From NCBI GenBank assembly GCA_009843725.1, contig VYCX01000427.1, forward strand, positions 1-8,946: a stretch of DNA of 8,946 nt, in the 5' to 3' direction. The notes below the pieces were generated by a model that was not told the origin of the DNA, ran no database searches, and saw only the letters and a list, made by a program, of their open reading frames with translations. This document shows positions 1 to 7,106 of this stretch, piece by piece. The DNA comes from Boseongicola sp. SB0675_bin_26. GTDB taxonomy: Bacteria > Pseudomonadota > Alphaproteobacteria > Rhodobacterales > Rhodobacteraceae. Made by a program: the position numbers and the translations under genes. Position 1 is the stretch's first letter. Each line of letters begins with the position of its first letter.

Positions 1-263
1 GTTTCGGCGCGAACAAGTGGTACCTGCTGACAAAGGTAGACCTGCCGCTCGCCAGCCCCTCGATCCGTGCGGGCATAAACCAGACGATCATGCTGTCGCT
101 CGCCATGGTCGTCGTCGCCTCGCTGATCGGCGCCAAGGGTCTCGGCGAAGATGTCCTTGAGGCATTGCAGTACGCAAATGTGGGACAGGGGATTCTTGCC
201 GGATTCTCGATCCTCTTCTGCGCGATGATTCTTGACCGCATCGTGCAAGGCGGCCGTCGATGA
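1..263 (+). CDS. Quaternary-ammonium (glycine betaine/choline) ABC transporter permease, 3' end only
   Basis: Partial gene. The frame starting at base 3 gives the last 86 residues of an inner-membrane permease of the ProW/ChoW/OpuAB type, which forms the channel of an osmoprotectant importer. The fragment opens inside the conserved cytoplasmic EAA loop (FGANKWYLLTKVDLPLASPS), where the coupling G and the LPLA..S segment contact the ATPase. It continues with the family-typical INQTIMLSLAMVVVASLIGAKGLG and a last hydrophobic segment, GILAGFSILFCAMILDRI. The DRIVQG ending is normal for the family, so the C-terminus looks intact. Its TGA stop overlaps the next start as ATGA, implying translational coupling to the hydrolase. 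The substrate cannot be fixed from this fragment; glycine betaine, choline, proline betaine or DMSP-like compounds are all possible. Confidence 0.85.
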   Translation, partial: FGANKWYLLTKVDLPLASPSIRAGINQTIMLSLAMVVVASLIGAKGLGEDVLEALQYANVGQGILAGFSILFCAMILDRIVQGGRR

Positions 264-973
264 GGCCACTGGTCCTTGTCCATGGCTTCATGGGCGGCAG
301 CGATCAATGGGACTTGCAGGCACCCCTGGCAGAGGAACGCGAACTGATTGCGGTCGACCTGCCGGGCTTTGGCAGGAACGCGCATATGCCACCCATCAAC
401 ACGATCAGGGGATTCGCGGAATGGGTGCTGGCAGAGGTCGCGCCCCGGGAATTCGACCTCATTGGCCACTCCATGGGCGGGATGATCGTGCAGGAGATGA
501 TGCGTCTGGCTCCTGACCGTGTCTGCAAGCTGGTGCTCTACGGAACCGGTGCAACCGGCGAGTTGCCGGGGCGGTTTGAGACGATTGAAACCTCGATGCG
601 ACGCGCCCGCACGGAGGGCGCGCGGCACACCGCGCGTCGGATCGCCGCGACGTGGTTTCTCGAGCGCGAAGCGGCACCCGTGTACGCCGCTTGCGTCGCC
701 ATCGCCGAGCGTGCCGAGCTGACGGCGATCATCGCGGGGCTGGAAGCCATGCGCTGTTGGTCCGGGCTTGATCACCTCGCTCATATCGCGGCACCCGTGC
801 TTGTCCTTTGGGGTGACGGCGACCGCACTTACGAATGGACTCAAGTCGAGACGCTGTGGCGGACCATCCCCGGTGCCAACCTCGCGGTCGTGCCCGCCTG
901 CGCGCATGCCGTTCATTTTGAGCGTCCCAATCATTTCAACGCCTTGCTCGCGGACTTCCTCGACGAGTCTTGA
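260..973 (+). CDS. Alpha/beta-fold hydrolase, 237 aa, coupled to a betaine-type transporter
   Basis: A complete alpha/beta hydrolase of normal length for the small cytoplasmic esterase/C-C hydrolase group. The oxyanion HG motif is at residues 8-9 (LVHGFMGG). The nucleophile elbow GHSMGG puts the catalytic Ser at 71. The acid is most likely Asp188 in LWGDGDR, and the base is His216 in the PACAHAVHFERP motif. There is no signal peptide. The ATG overlaps the permease stop (ATGA), with a modest AAGGCGG upstream, so this start is well supported. Because it sits at the end of a quaternary-ammonium transporter operon, it may hydrolyse an ester or amide of the imported compound, but that is inference. 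The family also includes dienelactone/BphD-like hydrolases, lipases and haloperoxidase-like proteins, and the sequence alone does not choose among them. Confidence 0.85.
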   Translation: MRPLVLVHGFMGGSDQWDLQAPLAEERELIAVDLPGFGRNAHMPPINTIRGFAEWVLAEVAPREFDLIGHSMGGMIVQEMMRLAPDRVCKLVLYGTGATGELPGRFETIETSMRRARTEGARHTARRIAATWFLEREAAPVYAACVAIAERAELTAIIAGLEAMRCWSGLDHLAHIAAPVLVLWGDGDRTYEWTQVETLWRTIPGANLAVVPACAHAVHFERPNHFNALLADFLDES

Positions 974-1236
974 GTCGGACCTCTGCGCAGTGCGGACCCT
1001 GTTGCAAGAACAAGACCGGCAGCACTTACCGATGCACGACCGGTGACGTGAATTCGCGAACGGTCGGAGCAAAAGAGGCCCGTAGCGCATTCGCGTGTCG
1101 GCCACCCGACCCTTGGCCTGGCCCGAACGATGGCTGGCGGCCGTCACCGCTGCCTCGCGACCTCGTTCAATCGACCGGGAATTCGCCGCGACTTCCTCCC
1201 GGCCCTGGCGAAGGGGCAGTCAGAGGAGGAGCATTC

Positions 1237-1281
1237 ATGCCACGCAAGCGAAGTCGGAAGGCCGGAAGTCTTGAATCGTGA
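1237..1281 (+). CDS. Possible 14-aa leader peptide / micro-ORF
   Basis: ATG at 1237 is preceded by AGAGGAGGAGC, the best Shine-Dalgarno sequence in the window, with normal spacing. It opens a 14-residue, strongly basic peptide (MPRKRSRKAGSLES) ending at TGA 1281. TCCTCC at 1194-1199 could pair with GGAGGA at 1225-1230 and hide the ribosome site. It might be a leader peptide of the coaX transcript (coaX starts 225 bp later) or an unrelated small gene. I recognise no family. A chance AG-rich stretch before an ATG is the main alternative. Confidence 0.3.
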   Translation: MPRKRSRKAGSLES

Positions 1282-1301
1282 CCTGGAACCGCACGCGTTC
1301 C

Positions 1302-1318
1302 GCGCCGGCTTACGGCGC
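1302..1318. other. GC-rich hairpin
   Basis: GCGCCG (1302-1307) and CGGCGC (1313-1318) form a 6-bp stem with loop GCTTA. No T-run follows on either strand, so it is not a standard intrinsic terminator. It lies 20 bp after the small ORF stop and could be leader structure. Confidence 0.4.
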
Positions 1319-1427
1319 TCCGTGCGTCGTTTCCCCCTGCGCGGATTCCGGCAGCCCGGACAGGTTCGGTGAATTTGCGCACCGTCGGAATGGAGCACCG
1401 CCCGATGCCATTGAAGTCTGGCGGTCG

Positions 1428-1460
1428 TTGACAAGATCTGACATGGGTGAGTTGATCAAC
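1428..1460 (+). promoter_or_regulatory. Possible coaX promoter with 10-bp palindrome
   Basis: A consensus -35 hexamer TTGACA is at 1428-1433. About 17-18 bp downstream there is only a poor -10 (GTTGAT/TTGATC at 1451-1457). The perfect palindrome GTTGATCAAC (1451-1460) covers that -10 position. A transcript from here would start near 1463 and reach the coaX ribosome site at 1498-1502. Evidence is weak beyond the -35 match. Confidence 0.25.
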
Positions 1461-1506
1461 TGCAGGCACTCGCGCCCGAGTCTTGAAAGGGGCCCTGAGG
1501 AGAGAC

Positions 1507-2283
1507 ATGCTACTTTGCATCGATGCGGGCAACACGAACTCTGTCTTTGCAATCTGGGACGGCATGTCGTTTCTCGGCACCTGGCGTGCCTCGACCGAGC
1601 ATCAGAGGACTGCGGACCAGTATTTCGTGTGGCTTTCGACCCTGATGGAGGCCCAAGGCCTCACGGAAGTGGAGATCGACGAGGTCGTGATTTCTTCGAC
1701 GGTTCCGCGCGTCGTGTTCAACCTTCGCGTCCTCTGCAACAGTTACTTCAACTGCAGGCCGCTGGTCGTGGGCAAGCCGGAATGCCTTCTTCCGGTTCCC
1801 GCAAGGGTTGAGGCTGGCGTCACGCCTGGCCCGGACCGGCTCGCCAACGCCGCGGCAACGTTCGACCGGCATGGCGGTGATGCGATCGTCGTTGACTTTG
1901 GCACCGCGACGAATTTCGACGTCGTGGCGCACGACGGCGCCTACATCGGCGGCGTGATCTCGCCCGGCGTGAATCTCAGCCTTGAGGCGCTTCACGCCGG
2001 AGCCGCAGCTCTTCCGCATGTGGACATAACGCAGCCTGCACGGGTGATTGGCGCCAATACGGTAGCCTGCATCCAGTCCGGCGTCTATTGGGGCTACAGC
2101 GGACTGATCGAGGGCATCGTGGCCCGTATCAAGGCGGAGTATGGGCGGGACATGAAAGTCATCGGCACAGGCGGGCTGGCACCGCTGTTCGCGCAGGGCG
2201 ACATCCGGTTTGACTCGATTGACGACGACCTGACGATCTACGGGCTGGCCGTCATTCATCGGTTCAACAGGGATCGCGCATGA
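1507..2283 (+). CDS. coaX: Type III pantothenate kinase
   Basis: Phosphorylates pantothenate with ATP, the first step of coenzyme A synthesis, in the cytoplasm. The 258-residue length is normal for CoaX. The ASKHA-fold motifs are in order: phosphate-1 loop IDAGNTN (residues 5-11), GPDR with the catalytic Asp at 110, phosphate-2 FGTATNFDVV (131-140), GGVISPG (148-154), IGANTVACIQSGVYWG (181-196) and TGGLAPL (221-227). FGTATN carries Asn where many relatives have Thr. I chose ATG 1507 over the upstream in-frame ATG 1483 because AGGAG (1498-1502) sits correctly before it and MLLCIDAGNTN is the expected N-terminus. The stop overlaps the rnj start as ATGA. Linkage of coaX to an RNase J gene is common in alphaproteobacteria. 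Confidence 0.95.
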   Translation: MLLCIDAGNTNSVFAIWDGMSFLGTWRASTEHQRTADQYFVWLSTLMEAQGLTEVEIDEVVISSTVPRVVFNLRVLCNSYFNCRPLVVGKPECLLPVPARVEAGVTPGPDRLANAAATFDRHGGDAIVVDFGTATNFDVVAHDGAYIGGVISPGVNLSLEALHAGAAALPHVDITQPARVIGANTVACIQSGVYWGYSGLIEGIVARIKAEYGRDMKVIGTGGLAPLFAQGDIRFDSIDDDLTIYGLAVIHRFNRDRA

Positions 2284-3956
2284 CCAAGGACAGGCTGTTC
2301 TATCTGCCGCTTGGCGGCGCGGACGAGGTGGGCATGAACACCTATGTCTATGGCTACGGTCCTCCGGACCGCGAGCGCCTGATCGTGGTGGACATGGGCG
2401 TGGCCTTTCCGGACATGGAAAGCACGCCCGGAGTGGACCTGATATTTGCAGACGTAAGCTGGCTGGCCGAACGAGCAGACCGAATCGACGCTATCTTCAT
2501 CACGCACGGCCACGAAGATCATATCGGTGCGCTTGGCCATCTCTGGCCGCAGTTGCGCGCGACGGTCTTCACGCGGGCCTTTACCGGACACTTGGCGCGG
2601 CGCAAGTTCGAGGAGAGGGGCCTGGACGCCAAGATCGTCAACGTCGTCCAGTCCTGGCCAAAGGCCGTGAAGGCCGGTCCGTTCCGTGTGGGCTTTGCGC
2701 CTGTGAGCCACTCGATTCCGGAAAGCTCGGCCTTGATCATCGACACGCCCGCCGGCCGAATCGTGCATACGGGCGATTTCAAGCTCGATGCGACGCCCGT
2801 CGTGGGCGAGGCCTTCGACGAGGCGTTCTGGAGGGGAATCGGGGATCAAGGCGTGCACGTTCTGACCTGTGATTCAACGAACGTGTTTTCTCCCTTGCCC
2901 GGCAGATCCGAAGCCAGCATCGAAGCCGAAATTCGAAAGCTGGCGGCGAATGCGTCCGGCATGATTGCCGCGACGACCTTCGCCTCGAACGTGGCAAGAC
3001 TGCAGACGCTCGCCTCTGCCGGAGCGGCGGCCGGCCGTTCCGTATGCCTGCTTGGTCGGGCGATGCGGCAAATGGTTGAAGCCTCCGTCACGATAGGCAT
3101 CCTCACAGACTTCCCCAAGACCATCTCGCCGGACGAGGCCAAGACCGTGCCTCGCGAGCGCCTGATGCTTCTCGTGACCGGTTCGCAGGGCGAAGGTCGC
3201 GCCGCGTCGGCCGCGCTGTCCCGGGGCAGGTATCTGGGTCTGGAACTTTCCGAGGGCGACACCTTCCTGTTCTCGTCAAAGACCATTCCCGGCAATGAAC
3301 GGGCCGTGCTCCGTGTCGTGAACGCCTTGGCAAAGAAAGGCGTCGACGTGATTGAAGACACGTCGATCCTCTATCACGTTTCCGGGCATGCGAACCGGCC
3401 CGACCTTGACCGAATGCACGAGATGCTCCGGCCCGGTATCGTGGTTCCGATGCATGGAGAATGCCGGCATCTCAAGGAGCACGCACGAGTCGCGGCCCGG
3501 AACGGCTTTGCGTCGCTCGTTGCTGGCAACGGCTCGCTTGTGGATCTCACCGGCACCGTGCCGAAGGTCACGGATCACGTGGAGGCAGGACGCATCTATC
3601 TTGACGGCAAGGTGCAGGTCGGGGCGCTGGACGGCGTCATTCGGAACCGGACAAGAATGGCCATGAACGGTCACGTTGCGGTGACCCTGTTCCTTGAGGG
3701 GGACGAATCTGACGGCGGACCTTGGGCTGACCTGACGGGGCTGCCCGGAACGGGCGTGTCAGGAAAGCCTCTTGGAGAGGTCCTGGAGACTGAACTGGAC
3801 AGACAGCTCGAACGGTCGATGGTGCTTGGAGCATCGGAAGATGAGGAATTTGATGACAGGCTTGCAGACGAGCTGCGAAGCGTAGTGCGCAAAGCTTGTG
3901 ACACTGAAGTCGGCAAGAAACCCGAAGTGACAGTGTTGATCAGTCGATCGAATTGA
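2280..3956 (+). CDS. rnj: Ribonuclease J (metallo-beta-lactamase/beta-CASP)
   Basis: A cytoplasmic exo/endoribonuclease for mRNA turnover and rRNA maturation, 558 aa, the usual size for alphaproteobacterial RNase J. The metallo-beta-lactamase domain carries the zinc motifs HGHEDH (76-81), SHS with His144, and HTGDFK with Asp166. The beta-CASP domain follows, with DSTN (198-201), GSQGE (301-305), HVSGHA (366-371) and HGE at 392-394, the last two returning to the catalytic site. The C-terminal domain (about 450-558) ends in VTVLIS, typical of the small dimerisation domain. All metal ligands are present, so it should be active. AGGGA lies just before the ATG, which overlaps coaX by ATGA, so the two are co-translated. 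Confidence 0.95.
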   Translation: MTKDRLFYLPLGGADEVGMNTYVYGYGPPDRERLIVVDMGVAFPDMESTPGVDLIFADVSWLAERADRIDAIFITHGHEDHIGALGHLWPQLRATVFTRAFTGHLARRKFEERGLDAKIVNVVQSWPKAVKAGPFRVGFAPVSHSIPESSALIIDTPAGRIVHTGDFKLDATPVVGEAFDEAFWRGIGDQGVHVLTCDSTNVFSPLPGRSEASIEAEIRKLAANASGMIAATTFASNVARLQTLASAGAAAGRSVCLLGRAMRQMVEASVTIGILTDFPKTISPDEAKTVPRERLMLLVTGSQGEGRAASAALSRGRYLGLELSEGDTFLFSSKTIPGNERAVLRVVNALAKKGVDVIEDTSILYHVSGHANRPDLDRMHEMLRPGIVVPMHGECRHLKEHARVAARNGFASLVAGNGSLVDLTGTVPKVTDHVEAGRIYLDGKVQVGALDGVIRNRTRMAMNGHVAVTLFLEGDESDGGPWADLTGLPGTGVSGKPLGEVLETELDRQLERSMVLGASEDEEFDDRLADELRSVVRKACDTEVGKKPEVTVLISRSN

Positions 3957-3962
3957 GCGCTT

Positions 3963-3990
3963 GGCACCGCGTGGAGCGGATCCTGGTGCC
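3963..3990 (+). terminator. Possible weak terminator hairpin after rnj
   Basis: GGCACC (3963-3968) pairs with GGTGCC (3985-3990) around a 16-nt loop, 7 bp after the rnj stop. It lacks a U tract, so intrinsic termination is doubtful; stem-loops without U tracts may still protect 3' ends or work with Rho. Confidence 0.25.
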
Positions 3991-4081
3991 GCCCAGGCTT
4001 GCTCAGTCTACCGTCCGTCGCCTGAATTTCGTTGCCGTGAAACTTGGCATGGGATCTCCTGCGCAGACGGCGCGCCCGCTT

Positions 4082-4107
4082 CTGCCTCCGCCAGCTCACG
4101 GCGGCAG
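4082..4107. terminator. Possible bidirectional hairpin between rnj and nagA
   Basis: CTG-(CCT bulge)-CCGCC (4082-4092) pairs with GGCGG-CAG (4100-4107) around the loop AGCTCAC, giving 8 bp. It sits roughly midway between two convergent genes, where a shared terminator is expected, but has no T-run on either side. Confidence 0.3.
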
Positions 4108-4172
4108 GGCAAGTGGTTCCCTTTGCGTTCATCAGGCATGTTTTCGCGCGGGGCTGCGGTGCCATGCGAAAT

Positions 4173-5312
4173 TCACAGGACAGCGACCGAACTTGTCAGG
4201 TCAGAGGAAACGCGACGCAGTTCCGACAATCTTCGCAATCGTGCATCTGCCCTTGTACCTTGAACACCAATCAAGATCGCCGGATGGGATATGGCGGCTT
4301 GAAGCGCGGATTCGAGGGAGACATTAGATTTTTCGACCAAGACCTTGATTGCAGAGGTTAATTCGAGGTCGGCTCCGGCCAGTGTCCCATCCTGCAGTTT
4401 CAGGGTGCCGCCGCGGCGCCGAATCAAGCGTTCACCCAGCTCGAACTCGGCAAGGTCGGTCCCTGCGACGGCCATCGCATCGCTTACAAGGAAAATTCTG
4501 CCCGGCCCCGCCTTTGCAGCCCATGCCGTGCGAATTGTCTCTGGGTGAACATGGACAGCATCCGCGATAAGGCTTGCCGACACGCCGCCACTGGCCAATG
4601 CCGCACCCACCAAGCCAGGTTCACGATTGCCGAGTTGGCTCATGGCATTGAAGAGATGGGTGACGCAACGAGCCCCGGCTGCAATGTATCGCATGCAGGT
4701 TTCGAGGCTCGCGTCGCTGTGGCCAAGCGAGACCAGCACTCCGGCACGCGCGAGTGTCGACACTTGGTCCTCGGTCACACTCTCTGGCGCAACGGTGACC
4801 TTGAGTGCTGGAAGCAGCCTTGATGCGGCGACCAGCATTTCCAGATCGTTGTCTTCCATGGGCCGGATGAACGCTGGATCGTGCGCGCCCTTGCGTGCGA
4901 TTGAGAGATGCGGGCCTTCAAGATGGAGCCCCGCGATTCCCGGCACACCTTCCTGGACAGCCCTTGTTGCTGCTGCGATCGCCGCGCGGATCTTTTCGGC
5001 CGAGTCGGTAATCAGCGTCGGCAATAGGATAGAGACGCCGAGATTGCGATGCGCCTTGGCAATCCGGCGGAGCGTGTGCACGGACGGATCATTGTTGAAC
5101 ATGACACCGCCACCGCCGTTGATCTGGAGGTCCACATAGCCCGGAGTAAGGAAGTCGCCGGACAGATCGACCACTTTGCCGTCCTTTGGAACTTCTGCAT
5201 CTGGTCCGAACTCTCTTGCGTGACCATCAACAAAGCGGATGGCGTGTCCAGCCCTCAGCATTTTGCCGTCGAAAATGTGGCCGTTTCGTAACGTCACAAT
5301 GTTCTGGGTCAT
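4173..5312 (-). CDS. nagA: N-acetylglucosamine-6-phosphate deacetylase (C-terminus atypical)
   Basis: Removes acetate from GlcNAc-6-P to give glucosamine-6-P in the cytoplasm. An amidohydrolase of 379 aa, close to the E. coli NagA length. Visible motifs are PGYVDLQINGGGG (57-69), metal Glu132 in LHLEGPH, His198 in LGHSD, His219 in THLFNAM, the substrate-site VHVH (253-256), catalytic Asp278 in LVSDAMA, and GTLAGADLELTSAI (309-322). After SHPAILIGV (342-350) the family normally has G-x-(I/L)-x-x-G-x-x-ADLV and a last strand pair. Here there are 29 unlike, arginine-rich residues, which suggests a 3' frameshift or decay of the small beta domain. The active-site part is complete. The ATG overlaps the stop of the isomerase gene (ATGA); it is the last gene of the operon. 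Confidence 0.9.
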   Translation of the reverse strand: MTQNIVTLRNGHIFDGKMLRAGHAIRFVDGHAREFGPDAEVPKDGKVVDLSGDFLTPGYVDLQINGGGGVMFNNDPSVHTLRRIAKAHRNLGVSILLPTLITDSAEKIRAAIAAATRAVQEGVPGIAGLHLEGPHLSIARKGAHDPAFIRPMEDNDLEMLVAASRLLPALKVTVAPESVTEDQVSTLARAGVLVSLGHSDASLETCMRYIAAGARCVTHLFNAMSQLGNREPGLVGAALASGGVSASLIADAVHVHPETIRTAWAAKAGPGRIFLVSDAMAVAGTDLAEFELGERLIRRRGGTLKLQDGTLAGADLELTSAIKVLVEKSNVSLESALQAAISHPAILIGVQGTRADARLRRLSELRRVSSDLTSSVAVL

Positions 5313-6337
5313 ACCGTTTCGGTCACTTTGCTGAGATGCCGCGGAGCATCCGGATCGATTCCGCGTCGCACGGCGAGAGCCTCGACCATGCAGTAGAACG
5401 ACATGATCGCGGCGATTGGATCGGTCAACCAGTGGTCGGTCCGGACATGCTGCAGGCGCGTCGCTTTCCTGACCCTGTCGGACAAGGCGAATACCCGCGC
5501 ACCTTTGTTGGCAAGAGCGTCTGCGGTTTCCGCTACGCTCTCTTCAGCGGCGTCACCGGCCGCGAAGGCAATTACGGGAAAGCCGTGGTCGATGATGGAC
5601 ACCGGGCCGTGGAGCACTTCAGCGGAGGAATAGCTCTCGGCATGGATCAGACACGTTTCCTTGAACTTAAGCGCCGCCTCGTTCGAGACTGCCCGCGATG
5701 GCCCGCGACCGAGCGTAAGCAGGGAACGGTCGTCGATGGCGTCTTCCGCAGGTGACCAATCGCAGCGTATCGCGGCCTCGAGGTGGTCGGGCAACGTTCG
5801 GATCGCCGACAGAAGTGGCGCTTGCCCCTTCAGTTCGGCGATCAGCCACAGGCCGGCGACAAGCGAAGTCACAAAGGTCTTTGTTGCGGCAACGCTCAAT
5901 TCGGGGCCCGCGTGCATCGGCAGAGTGCGGTCAACAACGCATGCAAGGCATGACTCCGGGTTGTTGGTAATCGCGATCGTCAATGCACCATTCTTGCGAA
6001 GCGCCTTGGTCATCTGCACGATGTCGGGACTTTGGCCAGATTGAGAAATCGAAATGCACATGGTCCCGTGGGCGTCCAACTCGACGCCGTATCGCGACGT
6101 GACGGATGGTCCCACCGAGGCCATTGGTCGTTTCAGGAGCAACTCGCTGGCATACTTGAGGTAGGTGCAGGCGTGGTCGGAAGAACCGCGCGCGACAGAT
6201 AGAAGAAATGGCGGGTTCATGTCGCGCACCATTGCCGCAGTTGCGGCGATGGCGTCTCCGCCACGGCTCAAAAGGCGTTCAACGGCCGCAGGGATTTCGC
6301 AGATTTCCCGACGCATCTGAGTGGTGTCGGTCGTCAT
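5309..6337 (-). CDS. nagB-II: SIS-domain glucosamine-6-phosphate deaminase/isomerase, NagB-II type
   Basis: Probably converts glucosamine-6-P to fructose-6-P and ammonia. The 342 residues correspond to the isomerase half of GlmS; there is no N-terminal glutaminase domain with its Cys1, so it cannot use glutamine as a normal GlmS does. The first SIS domain (about 45-170) has ARGSSDHA, the sugar-phosphate loop SQSGQSPD (98-105) and LSVAATKTF. The second (about 205-325) has LGRGPSRAVSNEAALKFKE with Glu227, and HAESYSSAEVLHGP with His243. The tail RHLSKVTETV keeps Lys337, matching the GlmS C-tail lysine. I chose ATG 6337 because AAGGG lies 9 nt upstream and the frame before it overlaps gntR. Alternatives are an AgaS-like or other amino-sugar isomerase; the nagA/nagK neighbours favour NagB-II. 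Confidence 0.85.
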   Translation of the reverse strand: MTTDTTQMRREICEIPAAVERLLSRGGDAIAATAAMVRDMNPPFLLSVARGSSDHACTYLKYASELLLKRPMASVGPSVTSRYGVELDAHGTMCISISQSGQSPDIVQMTKALRKNGALTIAITNNPESCLACVVDRTLPMHAGPELSVAATKTFVTSLVAGLWLIAELKGQAPLLSAIRTLPDHLEAAIRCDWSPAEDAIDDRSLLTLGRGPSRAVSNEAALKFKETCLIHAESYSSAEVLHGPVSIIDHGFPVIAFAAGDAAEESVAETADALANKGARVFALSDRVRKATRLQHVRTDHWLTDPIAAIMSFYCMVEALAVRRGIDPDAPRHLSKVTETV

Positions 6338-6350
6338 CCTCGATGACCCT

Positions 6351-7106
6351 TCATTTTCGCAGTCGCAGTTCCGCGACGAAATCGTACGCATCGCCGCGAT
6401 AACGGGATCGAGTGAGTTCAGCGACCCGTCCGCATTTCAGGAACGACTTGCGCTCGATGCTCAATATGGCGGCACCTTCCGCTATGCCAAGAAGAGCAGC
6501 CTCGCGCGCGTCCGAGTTGATGGCCGAAATCTTCTGAATCGCGCTTGCAGGGCGATGCCCCAGGCGCTCAAGTACGGAATAGAGAGAAGTTGTCACTTCA
6601 AGCGGGTTTGGCAGGATGTCCAGAGGAAGTGCAGCGCGTTCCAGCGCCATCGGACGCCCACCTGCCTCGCGAAGCCGGTAAATTCGGGCGACTTGCTCTC
6701 CTTCCCGCAGGTCAAGCGAGGTCACCTCGTCAGGCGTCGGCAAAAAAATGCCCCTTTCGAGCCAACGGGACGTCGTGTCGAGCCTTCGGTTCGCCATGTC
6801 TTCCGTGAATGAGGTCAGGTGCGAGAGGGATTGTTCCATCCGCTCCATTGGTTCGCGAACGAACGATCCCGAACCTTGCCGCTGCTCGATCAACCCTTCA
6901 CGCACCAGCTCATGTATCGCCTTGCGGACGGTGACGCGGGACAGATCGGTGATTTCGGCAATCTCGCGTTCTGGTGGAAGTGACGAGTTGGGCGGCAGGA
7001 CACCTGTTTCGATGCCCAGCTGCAGACGCCGGCGGAGCTGCAAGTATCGCGGGCCGCCGGCTTCGCCAAGCCAGCCTTCGGGTCGGAGAAATTCGGCGGC
7101 GTTCAC
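6351..7106 (-). CDS. GntR family (HutC/UTRA) regulator of amino-sugar genes
   Basis: A 251-aa DNA-binding regulator. The winged helix (about 18-84) shows YLQLRRRLQLGIETG, LPPEREIAEITDLSRVTVRKAIHEL and the wing GLIEQRQGSGSFV. The rest is a UTRA ligand domain starting near LTSFTEDMANR, the DasR/NagR-like arrangement that in studied relatives senses GlcNAc-6-P or GlcN-6-P. The start codon is GTG at 7106 and overlaps the kinase stop as GTGA; AGGAG (CTCCT on the + strand at 7115-7119) lies 8 nt before it. The gene is second in a four-gene operon, so it is probably autoregulated. The repeated 18-bp elements upstream of nagK and murQ are the likely binding sites. The ligand and the sign of regulation (most likely repression) are inferred. 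Confidence 0.9.
   Translation of the reverse strand: MNAAEFLRPEGWLGEAGGPRYLQLRRRLQLGIETGVLPPNSSLPPEREIAEITDLSRVTVRKAIHELVREGLIEQRQGSGSFVREPMERMEQSLSHLTSFTEDMANRRLDTTSRWLERGIFLPTPDEVTSLDLREGEQVARIYRLREAGGRPMALERAALPLDILPNPLEVTTSLYSVLERLGHRPASAIQKISAINSDAREAALLGIAEGAAILSIERKSFLKCGRVAELTRSRYRGDAYDFVAELRLRK

Larger units (their letters stand above)
974..1506. other. 533-bp intergenic region between hydrolase and coaX
   Basis: No frame here gives a recognisable protein; the open frames are arginine/proline-rich and look like GC-driven chance. Contents that can be pointed to are a possible 14-codon ORF with a strong ribosome binding site (1237-1281), GC-rich hairpins at 1302-1318 and 1347-1360, and a possible promoter and a 10-bp palindrome at 1428-1460. 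No tRNA or known riboswitch was recognised. No remnant of birA or nuo genes, which often precede coaX in related bacteria, was found by eye. Confidence 0.6.
3957..4172. other. Convergent intergenic region between rnj and nagA
   Basis: 216 bp between two converging genes. No coding frame is convincing. Two inverted repeats (3963-3990 and 4082-4107) could act as factor-assisted terminators; neither has a T-run. Confidence 0.5.

Noticed and set aside
1510..2259. 249-codon open frame on the minus strand opposite coaX
   Set aside because: A shadow of coaX caused by GC-rich codon use; no motifs and no ribosome site.
3957..4172. Classical Rho-independent terminators between rnj and nagA
   Set aside because: Inverted repeats exist but none is followed by a T-run on either strand, so they are listed only as weak candidates.
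5309..6337. GlmS (glutamine-fructose-6-phosphate aminotransferase)
   Set aside because: Only the isomerase half is present; there is no glutaminase domain upstream, where gntR lies instead.
6338..6391. Upstream ATG for the isomerase gene adding 18 residues
   Set aside because: It would overlap the gntR coding end, and the added residues do not match the family; ATG 6337 has AAGGG at usable spacing.
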